The notes beneath the pieces were generated by a model. The model made no database searches. It worked only from the letters and a program-made list of their open reading frames with translations, and was not told the DNA's origin. From Rhodococcus koreensis (GTDB lineage Bacteria; Actinomycetota; Actinomycetes; Mycobacteriales; Mycobacteriaceae), in NCBI RefSeq assembly GCF_900105905.1, contig NZ_FNSV01000005.1, positions 8,025,501 to 8,089,500 on the forward strand: 64,000 nt of DNA, read 5' to 3'. A program made the translations under genes and the position numbers. This document shows positions 17,591 through 26,097 of the stretch, piece by piece (within the stretch, counting starts at the first letter, position 1; every line of letters begins with the position of its first letter).

Positions 17591-19525
17591 GTGGCTGGCA
17601 GAATCCCTGATCGTGACGTTGCGGCCATTCGCGAGCGCACACGGATCGAGGACATCGTGGGGGAGTACGTCTCCCTCAAGCGCGCGGGCGGCGACTCCAT
17701 GAAGGGGCTGTGCCCGTTCCACGACGAGAAGTCGCCGTCGTTCCACGTCCGCCCCAACCACGGGCACTATCACTGCTTCGGGTGCGGCGAGGGCGGCGAC
17801 GTCTACTCCTTCCTCCAGAAGATCGACCACATCAGTTTCGTCGAGGCCGTCGAGCAACTCGCCGACCGGCTGAGCTACACCATCTCGTACGAGGGCGGCG
17901 GCACGTCGGTGCAGCGCGACCGCGGCACCCGCTCCCGGCTGGTCGCGGCCAACGCGGCCGCGCAGGAGTTCTACTCGGCGCGCCTGCAGGAACCCGACGC
18001 GCAGGCGGCCCGCGACTACCTGACGGAACGGAACTTCGACGCGCAGGCCGCGCAGCAGTTCGGGTGCGGGTATGCACCCGACGGCTGGGACATCCTCACG
18101 AAGCATCTGCTGGGCAAGGGTTTCGACGTCAAGGAACTCGAGGCCGCGGGCCTGTCGAAGGCCGGGCGGCGTGGTCACATCGACCGCTTCCACCGCCGCC
18201 TGCTCTGGCCCATCCGGAACCTGTCCGGCGACGTCATCGGGTTCGGCGCCCGCAAGTTGTTCGACGACGACACCATGCCCGGCAAATACGTCAACACTCC
18301 GGAAACCGTGCTGTACAAAAAGTCTCAGGTGCTGTTCGGGCTCGACCTCGCCAAGCGGGACATCGCCAAGGGGCATCAGGCGGTGGTGGTCGAGGGATAC
18401 ACCGACGTCATGGCGATGCACCTGGCCGGGGTCAAGACCGCCGTCGCCGCCTGCGGCACCGCGTTCGGTGAGGACCACCTCTCGATGCTGCGGCGACTGC
18501 TGATGGACGACAGCTACTTTCGCGGCGAGATCATCTACACGTTCGACGGGGACGCCGCAGGCCAGGCCGCGGCGATGAAGGCGTTCGAGGGTGACCAGAA
18601 GATGGCCGGGCAGACGTTCGTCGCCGTGGCGCCCGAGGGCATGGACCCGTGCGAACTGCGGCAGAAGTCCGGCGACGCCGCCGTCCGCGACCTGGTGGCG
18701 CGTCGCACCCCGATGTTCGAGTTCGTGGTCAAGTCGATCCTCACCGAGCACGACCTCGAGACCGCGGAGGGCCGGGTCGAGGCGCTGCGGCGCACGGTGC
18801 CGGTGGTCGCCCAGATCAAGGAAGCGACGCTGCGTGACAGCTACGCCGTCCAGTTGTCCGGCTGGGTGGGCTGGGACGACATCGCCGCGGTCCGGCAACG
18901 GGTGCGGGACGAGGCACGCAAGCGGGCGTCCACCCGCGGGTCGGTGTCCGCGCCCCCCAAGAAGAAGGCGACCCGGGACGAGAACCAGGACGCCCCTCAG
19001 TTGCCGGTCGGCCTGTCCCGGCCCCGCCCGAACGATCCGACGCTGTGGGCGCAGCGCGAGGCGCTGAAGGGTGCGTTGCAGTACCCGGCCATCGCGGGGA
19101 CCGTGTTCGACTCGCTGCCGGTGGAGACGTTCACGCATGCGACGTACGTCGTGATCCGCGAGTCGATGATCGCGGCAGGCGGCGCCAGCGCGGGCCTCGG
19201 CGGCGGCGAGTGGGTCGACGCGGTCAGCCGGGGAGTCGAGGACGTCACCGCGGCGTCCCTGGTGTCGGAACTCGCCGTCGAACCGCTGCCCGCCGAGGAC
19301 GACACCGTCCCGCGATACATCTCCGGCGTCATTGCACGCCTGCAGGAGGTGTGGGTGGGGGAGCAGGTGGCGGAACTGAAGTCCAAGCTGCAGCGCATCT
19401 CACCGGCGACGGCGTCGGACGAGTTCCACTCGCTGCTCGGCGACCTCGTCGCCCTGGAGCAGTACCGCCGGAGCCTGCTCGATCAGGCGATCGGCGACAC
19501 CAACCGGGACGGCATGGCCGGCTGA
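17591..19525 (+). CDS. dnaG: DNA primase DnaG
   Basis: Makes RNA primers for DNA replication. The 644-residue protein has the N-terminal zinc ribbon (Cys41, His44, Cys62, Cys65), an RNA-polymerase-like core, a TOPRIM domain with Glu268 in VVVEGYTD and the DGDAAG acidic motif (319-324), and a C-terminal helicase-binding region after a basic linker (KKKATRDE). The size is typical for actinobacteria. It starts at GTG 17591, 48 bp after the lipase gene. Confidence 0.97.
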   Translation: MAGRIPDRDVAAIRERTRIEDIVGEYVSLKRAGGDSMKGLCPFHDEKSPSFHVRPNHGHYHCFGCGEGGDVYSFLQKIDHISFVEAVEQLADRLSYTISYEGGGTSVQRDRGTRSRLVAANAAAQEFYSARLQEPDAQAARDYLTERNFDAQAAQQFGCGYAPDGWDILTKHLLGKGFDVKELEAAGLSKAGRRGHIDRFHRRLLWPIRNLSGDVIGFGARKLFDDDTMPGKYVNTPETVLYKKSQVLFGLDLAKRDIAKGHQAVVVEGYTDVMAMHLAGVKTAVAACGTAFGEDHLSMLRRLLMDDSYFRGEIIYTFDGDAAGQAAAMKAFEGDQKMAGQTFVAVAPEGMDPCELRQKSGDAAVRDLVARRTPMFEFVVKSILTEHDLETAEGRVEALRRTVPVVAQIKEATLRDSYAVQLSGWVGWDDIAAVRQRVRDEARKRASTRGSVSAPPKKKATRDENQDAPQLPVGLSRPRPNDPTLWAQREALKGALQYPAIAGTVFDSLPVETFTHATYVVIRESMIAAGGASAGLGGGEWVDAVSRGVEDVTAASLVSELAVEPLPAEDDTVPRYISGVIARLQEVWVGEQVAELKSKLQRISPATASDEFHSLLGDLVALEQYRRSLLDQAIGDTNRDGMAG

Positions 19526-19540
19526 ACCGGCCGTCGTCGG

Positions 19541-19789
19541 CTACTTCTTCTTGAGCTGGTCCTGCGGGACCAGGATGGTCGTGTCCTCGTCGAGCGGCTT
19601 CATGGGCTCGAGCTTCGGCTGGGTGTTCAGCGAGTCGGACAGCTTCTGGCGTGACATCTGCAACACCTTCTTCGTGGCCGGACTGGTGGCCACGGCCTTG
19701 GTGGCCCGGCTGATCTGTTCGTAGCGCGCACGTCCTGCTCGCGTACCCAGCACGTACCCAGCAGCGATACCGATCAACAACCGCATCAT
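19541..19789 (-). CDS. Small membrane-anchored hypothetical protein
   Basis: An 82-residue protein with an N-terminal hydrophobic segment (MMRLLIGIAAGYVLGTRAGRARYEQI) of the YtxH-like type, followed by a helical basic region and a lysine-rich end. I start it at ATG 19789, because AGGAAGCGGGA lies just upstream and this removes a basic leader; ATG 19825 is the longer alternative. A homologue of similar size follows dnaG in mycobacteria (Rv2342). It converges with dnaG, 15 bp apart. Function unknown, possibly stress- or envelope-related. Confidence 0.75.
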   Translation of the reverse strand: MMRLLIGIAAGYVLGTRAGRARYEQISRATKAVATSPATKKVLQMSRQKLSDSLNTQPKLEPMKPLDEDTTILVPQDQLKKK

Positions 19790-19926
19790 TCCCGCTTCCT
19801 CCCGACGCACAACGACCTTCCCCATCCTGCCTGATGCATCGACAGGCAGGCGATTTGGTACTGGGGTGGGGCTATGCGCTACAGTTTCTCTCGCATCGCC
19901 GGGAACGGCGAAGCACAGCAGAATAA

Positions 19927-19999
19927 TCCCCTGTAGCTCAATTGGCAGAGCTTCCGACTGTTAATCGGACGGTTGCTGGTTCGAGTCCAGCCGGGGGAG
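19927..19999 (+). tRNA. tRNA-Asn (anticodon GTT)
   Basis: Full cloverleaf: acceptor TCCCCTG pairs with CGGGGGA, D arm GCTC/GAGC, anticodon stem TCCGA/TCGGA with loop CTGTTAA (anticodon 19960-19962), T arm GCTGG/CCAGC with TTCGAGT. The discriminator base is G. CCA is not encoded. A strong terminator hairpin follows directly. Confidence 0.97.
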
Positions 20000-20004
20000 C
20001 ATCG

Positions 20005-20037
20005 AAACCCCGTCCGGTTCATCCGGGCGGGGTTTTC
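20005..20037 (+). terminator. Intrinsic terminator of tRNA-Asn
   Basis: AACCCCG and CGGGGTT arms, extended by CCGG/CCGG inner pairing around a TTCAT loop, followed by TTTTCT. It lies 5 bases after the tRNA, ending a single-gene transcript. Confidence 0.85.
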
Positions 20038-20123
20038 TGCTGCGCCCGGCCAATTCGGATCGGTGCGCGTCCCGGGCGAGTACATTCCCGCTGTATCGGC
20101 AGCAAGCGACCGCGGGGTGTGCG

Positions 20124-21299
20124 ATGAGCGAGGGCGAGGACGGCGGCGAGACAGCACCGACGGGGCCGGGCGGGCGTTTCGGCACGAGCGATGCCCCACG
20201 GTGGTTGCTGCCCTCGATCCTGTACGTCCTGCTGGCCGTCGCCGCCTACCAGTTGTCGGGGTGGCTGTTCGTCAACCTGCGCGGATTCCTGGGACTGTTG
20301 TTTCTCGCGTGGCTGTTCAGCATCACCCTCGAACCGGTCGTCGACTGGCTCGAGCGCCGGGGACTGCGGCGCGGCCTCGCCACCGGGCTGGTGCTGCTGG
20401 CACTGTTGGTCTTCGCCATCGCATTCCTGGCGGTCTTCGGGACACTGCTCGCCCAGCAGCTCGCCCAGCTTCTCAAAGCGCTGCCGGGCGCGCTGTCCTC
20501 CGTCACCGACTGGTCCAATCGTGTGTTCGATACCGACTTCGCGACCGGTGAGGACCTGATCCGTCTCACCCCCGAGACCGTCCGGGACCTCGCCGAGCGA
20601 TTCACGCCCGGAGTGCTGGGCGTGTTGTCCTCGTTGCTCGGCGTCGTCTTCCAGATGCTGACGCTGCTGCTGTTCGTGTTCTACATGTCCGCCCAGGGAC
20701 CGGCTCTTCGCCGGACCATCTCCAGCTGGTTTCCGGCGCGGCAACAGCGGGTCATCTCGGTGGTCTGGGAGATCTCGGTCGAGAAGGCCGGCGGCTACGT
20801 CGTGTCGCGGCTCATCCTCGCCGCCATCAGCTCGGTCGCCACCGGCATCTTCCTCGTGGTGATCGGCGTGCCCTACTGGCTGCCGCTGGCACTGTGGACC
20901 GGCATCGTCTCGCAGTTCGTCCCCACCCTGGGCACCTACCTCGCGATCGCCCTCCCCGCGATCATCGCCGCGGCGTCCCAGCCCATGGACGGCGTGTGGG
21001 TGATCGTCTTCGGCACCGTCTACCAGCAGATCGAGAACTACGTGCTGCACCCGCGCATCACGTCCGCGACGGTCTCGATCCACCCCGCGGTCGCGTTCGG
21101 ATCGGTGATCGTGGGCGCCTCGCTGTTCGGCCCGGTCGGCGCGCTGGTGTCGGTCCCGGTGGTCGCGGCGATCCAGGCCCTCGTCGAAACGTACGGGCGA
21201 CGATACGAACTCGTCGCCGACGACCCGGCGACGGTCACCTCGGTCGAACAACGCGAACCCGCGAGCGACGAAGAACGCCGCGATGCCCAGGACGAGTAG
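20124..21299 (+). CDS. AI-2E family transporter (PerM-like permease)
   Basis: A 391-residue polytopic membrane protein of the AI-2E/PerM exporter family, with about eight membrane segments in the usual pairs: two N-terminal helices before EPVVDWLERRG, a third after RRGL, an amphipathic periplasmic region (about 115-160), and a C-terminal bundle with the hallmark PTLGTYLAIALPAIIAA and VYQQIENYVLHPRI segments. Hydrophilic tails flank it on both sides. Substrates of this family vary (autoinducer-2, Na+/H+) and cannot be told here. Stands between two tRNA genes. Confidence 0.88.
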   Translation: MSEGEDGGETAPTGPGGRFGTSDAPRWLLPSILYVLLAVAAYQLSGWLFVNLRGFLGLLFLAWLFSITLEPVVDWLERRGLRRGLATGLVLLALLVFAIAFLAVFGTLLAQQLAQLLKALPGALSSVTDWSNRVFDTDFATGEDLIRLTPETVRDLAERFTPGVLGVLSSLLGVVFQMLTLLLFVFYMSAQGPALRRTISSWFPARQQRVISVVWEISVEKAGGYVVSRLILAAISSVATGIFLVVIGVPYWLPLALWTGIVSQFVPTLGTYLAIALPAIIAAASQPMDGVWVIVFGTVYQQIENYVLHPRITSATVSIHPAVAFGSVIVGASLFGPVGALVSVPVVAAIQALVETYGRRYELVADDPATVTSVEQREPASDEERRDAQDE

Positions 21300-21404
21300 G
21301 CGTCGACCACGAAAAGCGCTGTCGGGACGGGCTCGTCCCGGCTACGCGCCCGCGGCGGGCGCACGGTAACATCGGCAGGCCGCGACAGCGAGTAGTGCGG
21401 TGAT

Positions 21405-21478
21405 GGGGCGGTAGCTCAGTCGGTTAGAGCCGTGGACTCATAATCCATTGGTCGCGGGTTCGAGCCCCGCCCGCCCCA
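21405..21478 (+). tRNA. tRNA-Met (anticodon CAT, elongator type)
   Basis: Acceptor GGGGCGG pairs with CCGCCCC, D arm GCTC/GAGC, anticodon stem GTGGA/TCCAT with loop CTCATAA (anticodon 21439-21441), T arm GCGGG/CCCGC with TTCGAGC. The A discriminator and paired first acceptor base argue against initiator tRNA; tRNA-Ile2 with a modified CAT is possible but the overall body matches elongator Met in relatives. Confidence 0.9.
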
Positions 21479-21530
21479 CCCTCTTCCCCGGTCGGTCCGG
21501 CCTTCTCGAGTCGGCCCGGATGCGGGCAGT

Positions 21531-22154
21531 GTGAAGACCATGGAGTTGGCGCGCGAGGAACGGGAAGAATTTGCCGAACTGCTCGCCGGGCTGTCCCCGC
21601 AGCAGTGGGAGTCGCCGAGCCTGTGCGAGCGGTGGCGGGTCCGGGACGTGGTCGCGCACGTGATCAGCTACGACGAGCTCGACTTTCGCAGTCTGGCCGT
21701 ACGGTTCGCGAAGGGCTGGTTCCTGCAGGACCGGGTCAACGAGCTCGGGGTCGACGACCTCGTGGACCGCACCCCCGGGCAGCTGCTCGAGTTGATGCGC
21801 ATTCACGCCGAACCCAGCGGTCTGCCAGCCGGTTTCGGTGGGAGGATCGCCCTCGTCGACGGCATGATCCATCAACAGGACATCCGGCGGCCCCTTGCGA
21901 TTCCCCGGACCATCCCCCCGCGGCGGCTGCGAGTGGCGCTGGACTTCGCGCGGTTCGCTCCGCTGATCCGCGGCGCCTGGCGAGCCCGCGGGGTGAAGCT
22001 GGTGGCGACAGATCTCGACTGGTCCTACGGCCGGGGACCGCAGGTGAGTGGAAGCGGAGAAGCGCTGCTGATGGCGATGGCCGGGCGCCGTGACGTACTC
22101 GGCGACCTCACCGGCCCCGGCCGGTCGAAATTCGCCGCCCACATCGGCGCCTGA
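21531..22154 (+). CDS. Maleylpyruvate isomerase/DinB-fold family protein (TIGR03083 type)
   Basis: A 207-residue protein with the N-terminal mycothiol-dependent maleylpyruvate isomerase-type helical bundle. The features are LAREEREEFAELLAGLSPQQWESPSLCERWRVRDVVAHV, with the W-x2-S-LC-x-W-x-V-x-D-V-x-AH pattern typical of TIGR03083 proteins, and a metal-type His in DGMIHQQDIRRPL. Members use mycothiol or have unknown activities. Starts at GTG 21531; ATG 21540 is an equally good choice. Confidence 0.8.
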   Translation: MKTMELAREEREEFAELLAGLSPQQWESPSLCERWRVRDVVAHVISYDELDFRSLAVRFAKGWFLQDRVNELGVDDLVDRTPGQLLELMRIHAEPSGLPAGFGGRIALVDGMIHQQDIRRPLAIPRTIPPRRLRVALDFARFAPLIRGAWRARGVKLVATDLDWSYGRGPQVSGSGEALLMAMAGRRDVLGDLTGPGRSKFAAHIGA

Positions 22155-22232
22155 CCGAGGGCGCAGCACGTGCCGCGTCGTTGTTCTCGGTGCCGGCGCG
22201 GAGCAGACTGAAAGTCACCCGAGGAGGCCATC

Positions 22233-22715
22233 GTGGACCTGCAGATCGTGGCAATCGACAAGCCCGACGACATGAACGTGATCGTCGGGCAGTCCCACTT
22301 CATCAAGACCGTCGAGGATGTGCACGAGGCGCTGGTGGGGGTGAGTCCGCACCTCCGGTTCGGTGTCGCGTTCTGCGAGGCGTCGGGGCCTCGCCTCGTG
22401 CGCTGCTCCGGCAACGACGACCGTCTCGTCGAGTTGGCCACGCGCAACGCCGTCGCCGTCGGCGCGGGCCACTCGTTCTTCGTGTTTCTGGAGGACGGCT
22501 ATCCGGTGAACGTGCTGAACACGCTGAAGCAGGTGCCGGAGGTGTGCGGCATCTTCTGCGCCACCGCCAACCCCGTCGAAATCATCGTGGCCGAGACGGA
22601 ACTCGGCCGGGGCATCGCCGGTGTGATCGACGGGCAGCCTCCTGCCGGTGTGGAGACCAGCGCCGACATCGCCGACCGCAAGGCGTTGCTGCGGACGATC
22701 GGGTACAAACTCTGA
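22233..22715 (+). CDS. Adenosine-specific kinase-like protein (DUF355)
   Basis: A 160-residue protein of the adenosine-specific kinase/DUF355 family, recognisable from the VGQSHFIKTVEDVHEALV start, FGVAFCEASGPRLVR core and FCATANPVEIIVAETELGRGI segment. A family member has been described as an adenosine-specific kinase in hyperthermophiles, so function in this actinobacterium is uncertain. The GTG at 22233 has a strong GAGGAGG 6 bases ahead. Confidence 0.85.
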   Translation: MDLQIVAIDKPDDMNVIVGQSHFIKTVEDVHEALVGVSPHLRFGVAFCEASGPRLVRCSGNDDRLVELATRNAVAVGAGHSFFVFLEDGYPVNVLNTLKQVPEVCGIFCATANPVEIIVAETELGRGIAGVIDGQPPAGVETSADIADRKALLRTIGYKL

Positions 22716-22743
22716 GCGAGCGGCATTCGCCCGGCGCTCTACG

Positions 22744-23271
22744 ATGACCGGCATGGCGATCACTCCCGACACGAAGAACTGGACCTGGGTCCTCGACCGG
22801 GCGTGCCCCGACTGCGGGTTCGACTCGGCGGCAACCCGGTACGAGGACATTCCCGCTCTGGTCCGGGCCAACGCGGACGCCTGGTCGCCGGTCCTCACCC
22901 GTACCGACGTGACGGTCCGGCCGGACGAGCAGACGTGGTCGGCCCTCGAATACGCGGCGCACGTTCGCGACGTGTTCCGGATCTTCGACGTCCGGCTCCG
23001 GCTCATCCTCGAGCAGACGGACCCCCTGTTCCCGAACTGGGACCAGGACGAGACCGCGATCGCCGAGCGATACAACGAGCAGGATCCGGCCGTCGTGGAC
23101 GCCGAACTGCGTGCGGCAGGCGTCGCGGTGGCGGACGGCTTCGAGGCCGTCGACCCGCAACTCCGGTCGCGGACCGGGCGGCGGAGCGACGGCGCCTCCT
23201 TCACGGTGGAGACGCTCGCCAGGTATTTCGTCCACGACCCGATCCATCACCTCCACGACGTGTCGGGGTAA
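22744..23271 (+). CDS. DinB-family protein
   Basis: A 175-residue DinB-fold protein (four-helix bundle metalloenzyme-like superfamily). It carries a Zn-type CPDCGFD near the N-terminus, the EQTWSALEYAAHVRDVFRIFD helix with a conserved His, and an RYFVHDPIHHLHDV C-terminal histidine cluster. In DinB proteins three histidines bind a divalent metal; His in AAHVRD and the HHLHD pair fit. The ATG at 22744 or 22753 may start it. It neighbours another DinB-fold gene and the DUF355 gene. Confidence 0.78.
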   Translation: MTGMAITPDTKNWTWVLDRACPDCGFDSAATRYEDIPALVRANADAWSPVLTRTDVTVRPDEQTWSALEYAAHVRDVFRIFDVRLRLILEQTDPLFPNWDQDETAIAERYNEQDPAVVDAELRAAGVAVADGFEAVDPQLRSRTGRRSDGASFTVETLARYFVHDPIHHLHDVSG

Positions 23272-23381
23272 CAGTTTCGGATTCCCGGACCCGATTCGGT
23301 AGAACGTGTTCCAATTCGGCCGGTTTGTGTCTATCGTCACATCAGCAGATGCGCAGACATGAACGAAGGGTTGGGAGTCAC

Positions 23382-24509
23382 ATGAAGACCAAGGGTGCGA
23401 TCCTGTGGGGCCTGAACGAGCCGTGGTCGGTCGAGGAGATCGAGATCGGCGATCCGGTTGCGGGCGAGGTGCAGATTCGCATGGAAGCCGCCGGAATGTG
23501 CCACTCCGACCACCACATCGTCACCGGTTCGATGCCCATGGCGTCCTTCCCGGTGATGGGCGGCCACGAAGGGTCCGGCGTCATCACCAAGCTGGGGCCG
23601 GAGGTGAAGGATCTCGAAGTCGGCGACCACGTGGTGCTCTCCTTCGTTCCCGCCTGTGGACGCTGTCCGGCGTGCTCGGCGGGACATCAGAATCTCTGCG
23701 ACCTCGGCATGGGGCTCCTGAGCGGGCTCGCGATCAGCGACGGCACGTTCCGCATCCACGCGCGCGGCGAGAACGTCATCCCCATGTGCCTGCTCGGGAC
23801 GTTCTCGCCCTACATGGTCGTGCACGAGACGTCGGTCGTGAAGATCGACAAGGACATTCCCTTCGACGTCGCCGCTCTCGTCGGCTGCGGCGTGCCCACC
23901 GGGTGGGGTTCGGCGACGCGGATGGCGGAGGTGAAGCCGGGCGAATCCGTCGTCATCATGGGTGTCGGCGGCGTCGGCATGAGCGCGCTGCAGGGCGCGG
24001 TGGCGTCCGGGGCGCGTCAGATCTTCGCCATCGACCCGGTGCCGTGGAAGCGGGAACAGGCGCTGAAGTTCGGGGCCACCCACGCGTTCGAGAGCGCCGC
24101 CGCCGCGATCGAACCGATCATCGCACTCACCAACGGGCTGATGGCGCAGAAGACGATCATCACGGTCGGGGAGATGCACGGCGAATACGTCGAGGAAGCC
24201 CTGCTGCTCACCAGCAAATTCGGCACGTGCGTCGTCACCGCGATGGGCGCGATGACCGACATGGACGTCAAGTTGAACCTGTTCCTCTTCTCGATGCTGC
24301 AGAAGGACCTGAAGGGCACCATCTTCGGCGGCGGCAACGCCCGGGTCGAGATCCCGAACCTACTGGCCATGTACAAGTCGGGGCAGTTGAACCTCGACGA
24401 CATGATCACCCGCACCTACAGCCTCGAAGGGGTCAACGACGGGTACCAGGACATGCTCGACGGCAAGAACATTCGCGGCGTCATCCGGTACACCGAAGCC
24501 GACTGGTGA
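23382..24509 (+). CDS. NDMA-dependent zinc alcohol dehydrogenase
   Basis: A medium-chain zinc alcohol dehydrogenase of the NDMA-dependent actinobacterial type (tightly bound NAD, reduced electron acceptor in vitro is N,N-dimethyl-4-nitrosoaniline). The 375 residues contain the catalytic zinc ligands Cys40 and His62-Glu63 (GHEG), a structural zinc set Cys92/95/98/106, and a Rossmann GVGGVGMSAL around residue 195. Family-specific features include GGGNARVEIPNL and the IRGVIRYTEADW end. A ribosome binding site GGGAG precedes the ATG. In mycobacteria and rhodococci these enzymes are linked to alcohol or aldehyde metabolism. Confidence 0.92.
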   Translation: MKTKGAILWGLNEPWSVEEIEIGDPVAGEVQIRMEAAGMCHSDHHIVTGSMPMASFPVMGGHEGSGVITKLGPEVKDLEVGDHVVLSFVPACGRCPACSAGHQNLCDLGMGLLSGLAISDGTFRIHARGENVIPMCLLGTFSPYMVVHETSVVKIDKDIPFDVAALVGCGVPTGWGSATRMAEVKPGESVVIMGVGGVGMSALQGAVASGARQIFAIDPVPWKREQALKFGATHAFESAAAAIEPIIALTNGLMAQKTIITVGEMHGEYVEEALLLTSKFGTCVVTAMGAMTDMDVKLNLFLFSMLQKDLKGTIFGGGNARVEIPNLLAMYKSGQLNLDDMITRTYSLEGVNDGYQDMLDGKNIRGVIRYTEADW

Positions 24510-24577
24510 CGGCTCGCCGCTGCAGGCGGGTGCGGCTCGCTGCAGCCGACCGGTGGCGGCTCTCGTAGTCTGACCGG

Positions 24578-25396
24578 GTGCAGAGTCTCGATCAGATCGC
24601 CCGATGGCCCGTGGACAACGCTGCGGCGGTGGTCCTGTCGCGAGACGAAGGGGTGATCGGCGAGTACGGCGACCAGCAGCGCGTCTTCCCGCTGGCCTCG
24701 GTGACCAAACTGCTGTGCGCGTACGCAGTCCTGGTGGCCACCGAGGAGGGGGCCGTCGAACTCGACCAGTCCGCAGGCCCCGAGGGCTCGACGGTGCGTC
24801 ATCTCCTGGCGCACGCGTCGGGTCTCGCCTTCGACGCGAACCGGGTGCAGACGACGCCGGGGCGCAAGCGGATCTACTCGAGTGCAGGCTACGAGGTGCT
24901 CGCCGACTTCCTCACCGCCGAGACGTCGATCGACTTCGCCGACTACGTGGCGGAATCCGTGTTCGCTCCGCTGTCGATGGACGCGTCCGCTCTGGTCGGG
25001 CCCGCCGGCCACGGAGCGCAGGCGTCGGCGGGAGATCTCGGCCGCTTCACCGCCGAACTGTTCCGCCCGGCGCTCATTTCGCCTCAGACGTTCGCAGATG
25101 CCACTTCGGTGCAATTCCCCGGACTGGACGGAATCCTGCCCGGATACGGCTCTCAGCGCCCCAACGACTGGGGTCTGGGATTCGAGATCCGGTCGGCCAA
25201 GAGCCCGCACTGGACCGGAACGGGCAACTCGCCGCGGACGTTCGGCCACTTCGGGCAGTCCGGCACGTTCCTCTGGGTCGACCCGGCCGCGGGGCTGGCG
25301 TGCGTCGCGTTGACGGACCGGGACTTCGGCGACTGGGCCAAGCCCGTGTGGACCGAGCTGAGCGACGGTATTCTCTCGGAACGCGAAAGGCGATGA
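24578..25396 (+). CDS. Serine hydrolase, beta-lactamase class C-like
   Basis: A 272-residue penicillin-binding-protein-like serine hydrolase. The SxxK motif is SVTK (Ser41, Lys44). The usual YxN motif is read as YSS (in IYSSAGYEVL), a change in the third position, and a GHFGQSG motif replaces KTG. There is no signal peptide, so it is probably cytoplasmic. Members of this family include esterases and peptidases, and the substrate is unknown. Starts at GTG 24578, only 68 bp after the alcohol dehydrogenase. Confidence 0.85.
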   Translation: MQSLDQIARWPVDNAAAVVLSRDEGVIGEYGDQQRVFPLASVTKLLCAYAVLVATEEGAVELDQSAGPEGSTVRHLLAHASGLAFDANRVQTTPGRKRIYSSAGYEVLADFLTAETSIDFADYVAESVFAPLSMDASALVGPAGHGAQASAGDLGRFTAELFRPALISPQTFADATSVQFPGLDGILPGYGSQRPNDWGLGFEIRSAKSPHWTGTGNSPRTFGHFGQSGTFLWVDPAAGLACVALTDRDFGDWAKPVWTELSDGILSERERR

Positions 25397-25521
25397 CACA
25401 CCGATTGCTCGAATCACTGGCGCAACACAGGCATCACAGGGCACACTGGTCAACCGAGCGTGCTGCACACACCGACTGAGGCCGTTGGGGAAGACGTCCC
25501 TCGTCGAAGCAGGAGGCTCGA

Positions 25522-26031
25522 GTGCGCGCATTGAATCAGTTCGCGGACGTGACGGCTGGTGTTGTCTACATCCACTCGTCGCCCGCCGCGTTGTGCCCCC
25601 ATATCGAATGGGCGCTGACCGCGACCCTCGACTGCCGAGCGAACCTGAAATGGACCTCGCAGCCGGCCTCCAACGGCGTCCTGCGCGCGACCACCAATTG
25701 GGTGGGGCCCGTCGGCACCGCCTCGCGGTTGGTCAATGCGCTCCGCGCCTGGCCGATGCTGCGCTTCGAGGTCACCGAGGACGCCAGCGAGGGCGTGGAC
25801 GGCGAACGGTTCAGCCACGTGCCCGGCATGGGTCTGTGGCACGGATCCACCAGCGCGAACGGCGATGTCGTCGTGGGGGAGATGCGTCTGCGGGCACTGA
25901 TGGAGGCCGGCGGTGACATCGCCACCGAACTGGACTACGCCCTCGGAACCGCCTGGGACGAGGCGCTCGAGCCGTTCCGCAGCGGCGGCGAAGGCGCCGA
26001 GGTCACCTGGCTGCGCCGCGACGTCGGCTGA
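25522..26031 (+). CDS. DUF3145 protein
   Basis: A 169-residue actinobacterial protein of the DUF3145 family, from the VTAGVVYIHSSPAALCPHIEWAL opening and the PSTG-like GERFSHVPGMGLWHGSTSANGDVVVGE core. It lies beside the FAS-II operon in many Corynebacteriales, so a link to fatty-acid synthesis is often assumed but unproved. The GTG at 25522 is preceded by AGGAGG. It converges with accD6, with a shared terminator between them. Confidence 0.85.
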   Translation: MRALNQFADVTAGVVYIHSSPAALCPHIEWALTATLDCRANLKWTSQPASNGVLRATTNWVGPVGTASRLVNALRAWPMLRFEVTEDASEGVDGERFSHVPGMGLWHGSTSANGDVVVGEMRLRALMEAGGDIATELDYALGTAWDEALEPFRSGGEGAEVTWLRRDVG

Positions 26032-26051
26032 CACCCGCACACGGACGCGAA

Positions 26052-26078
26052 AAGGCCCCCACCGCCGGTGGGGGCCTT
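26052..26078. terminator. Bidirectional terminator between the DUF3145 gene and accD6
   Basis: A 12-bp perfect stem, AAGGCCCCCACC and GGTGGGGGCCTT, around a GCC loop, with AAA on one side and TTCT on the other. It sits between two convergent stop codons and suits both directions. Confidence 0.88.
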
Positions 26079-26097
26079 CTCTCGATCAATGCTCAGA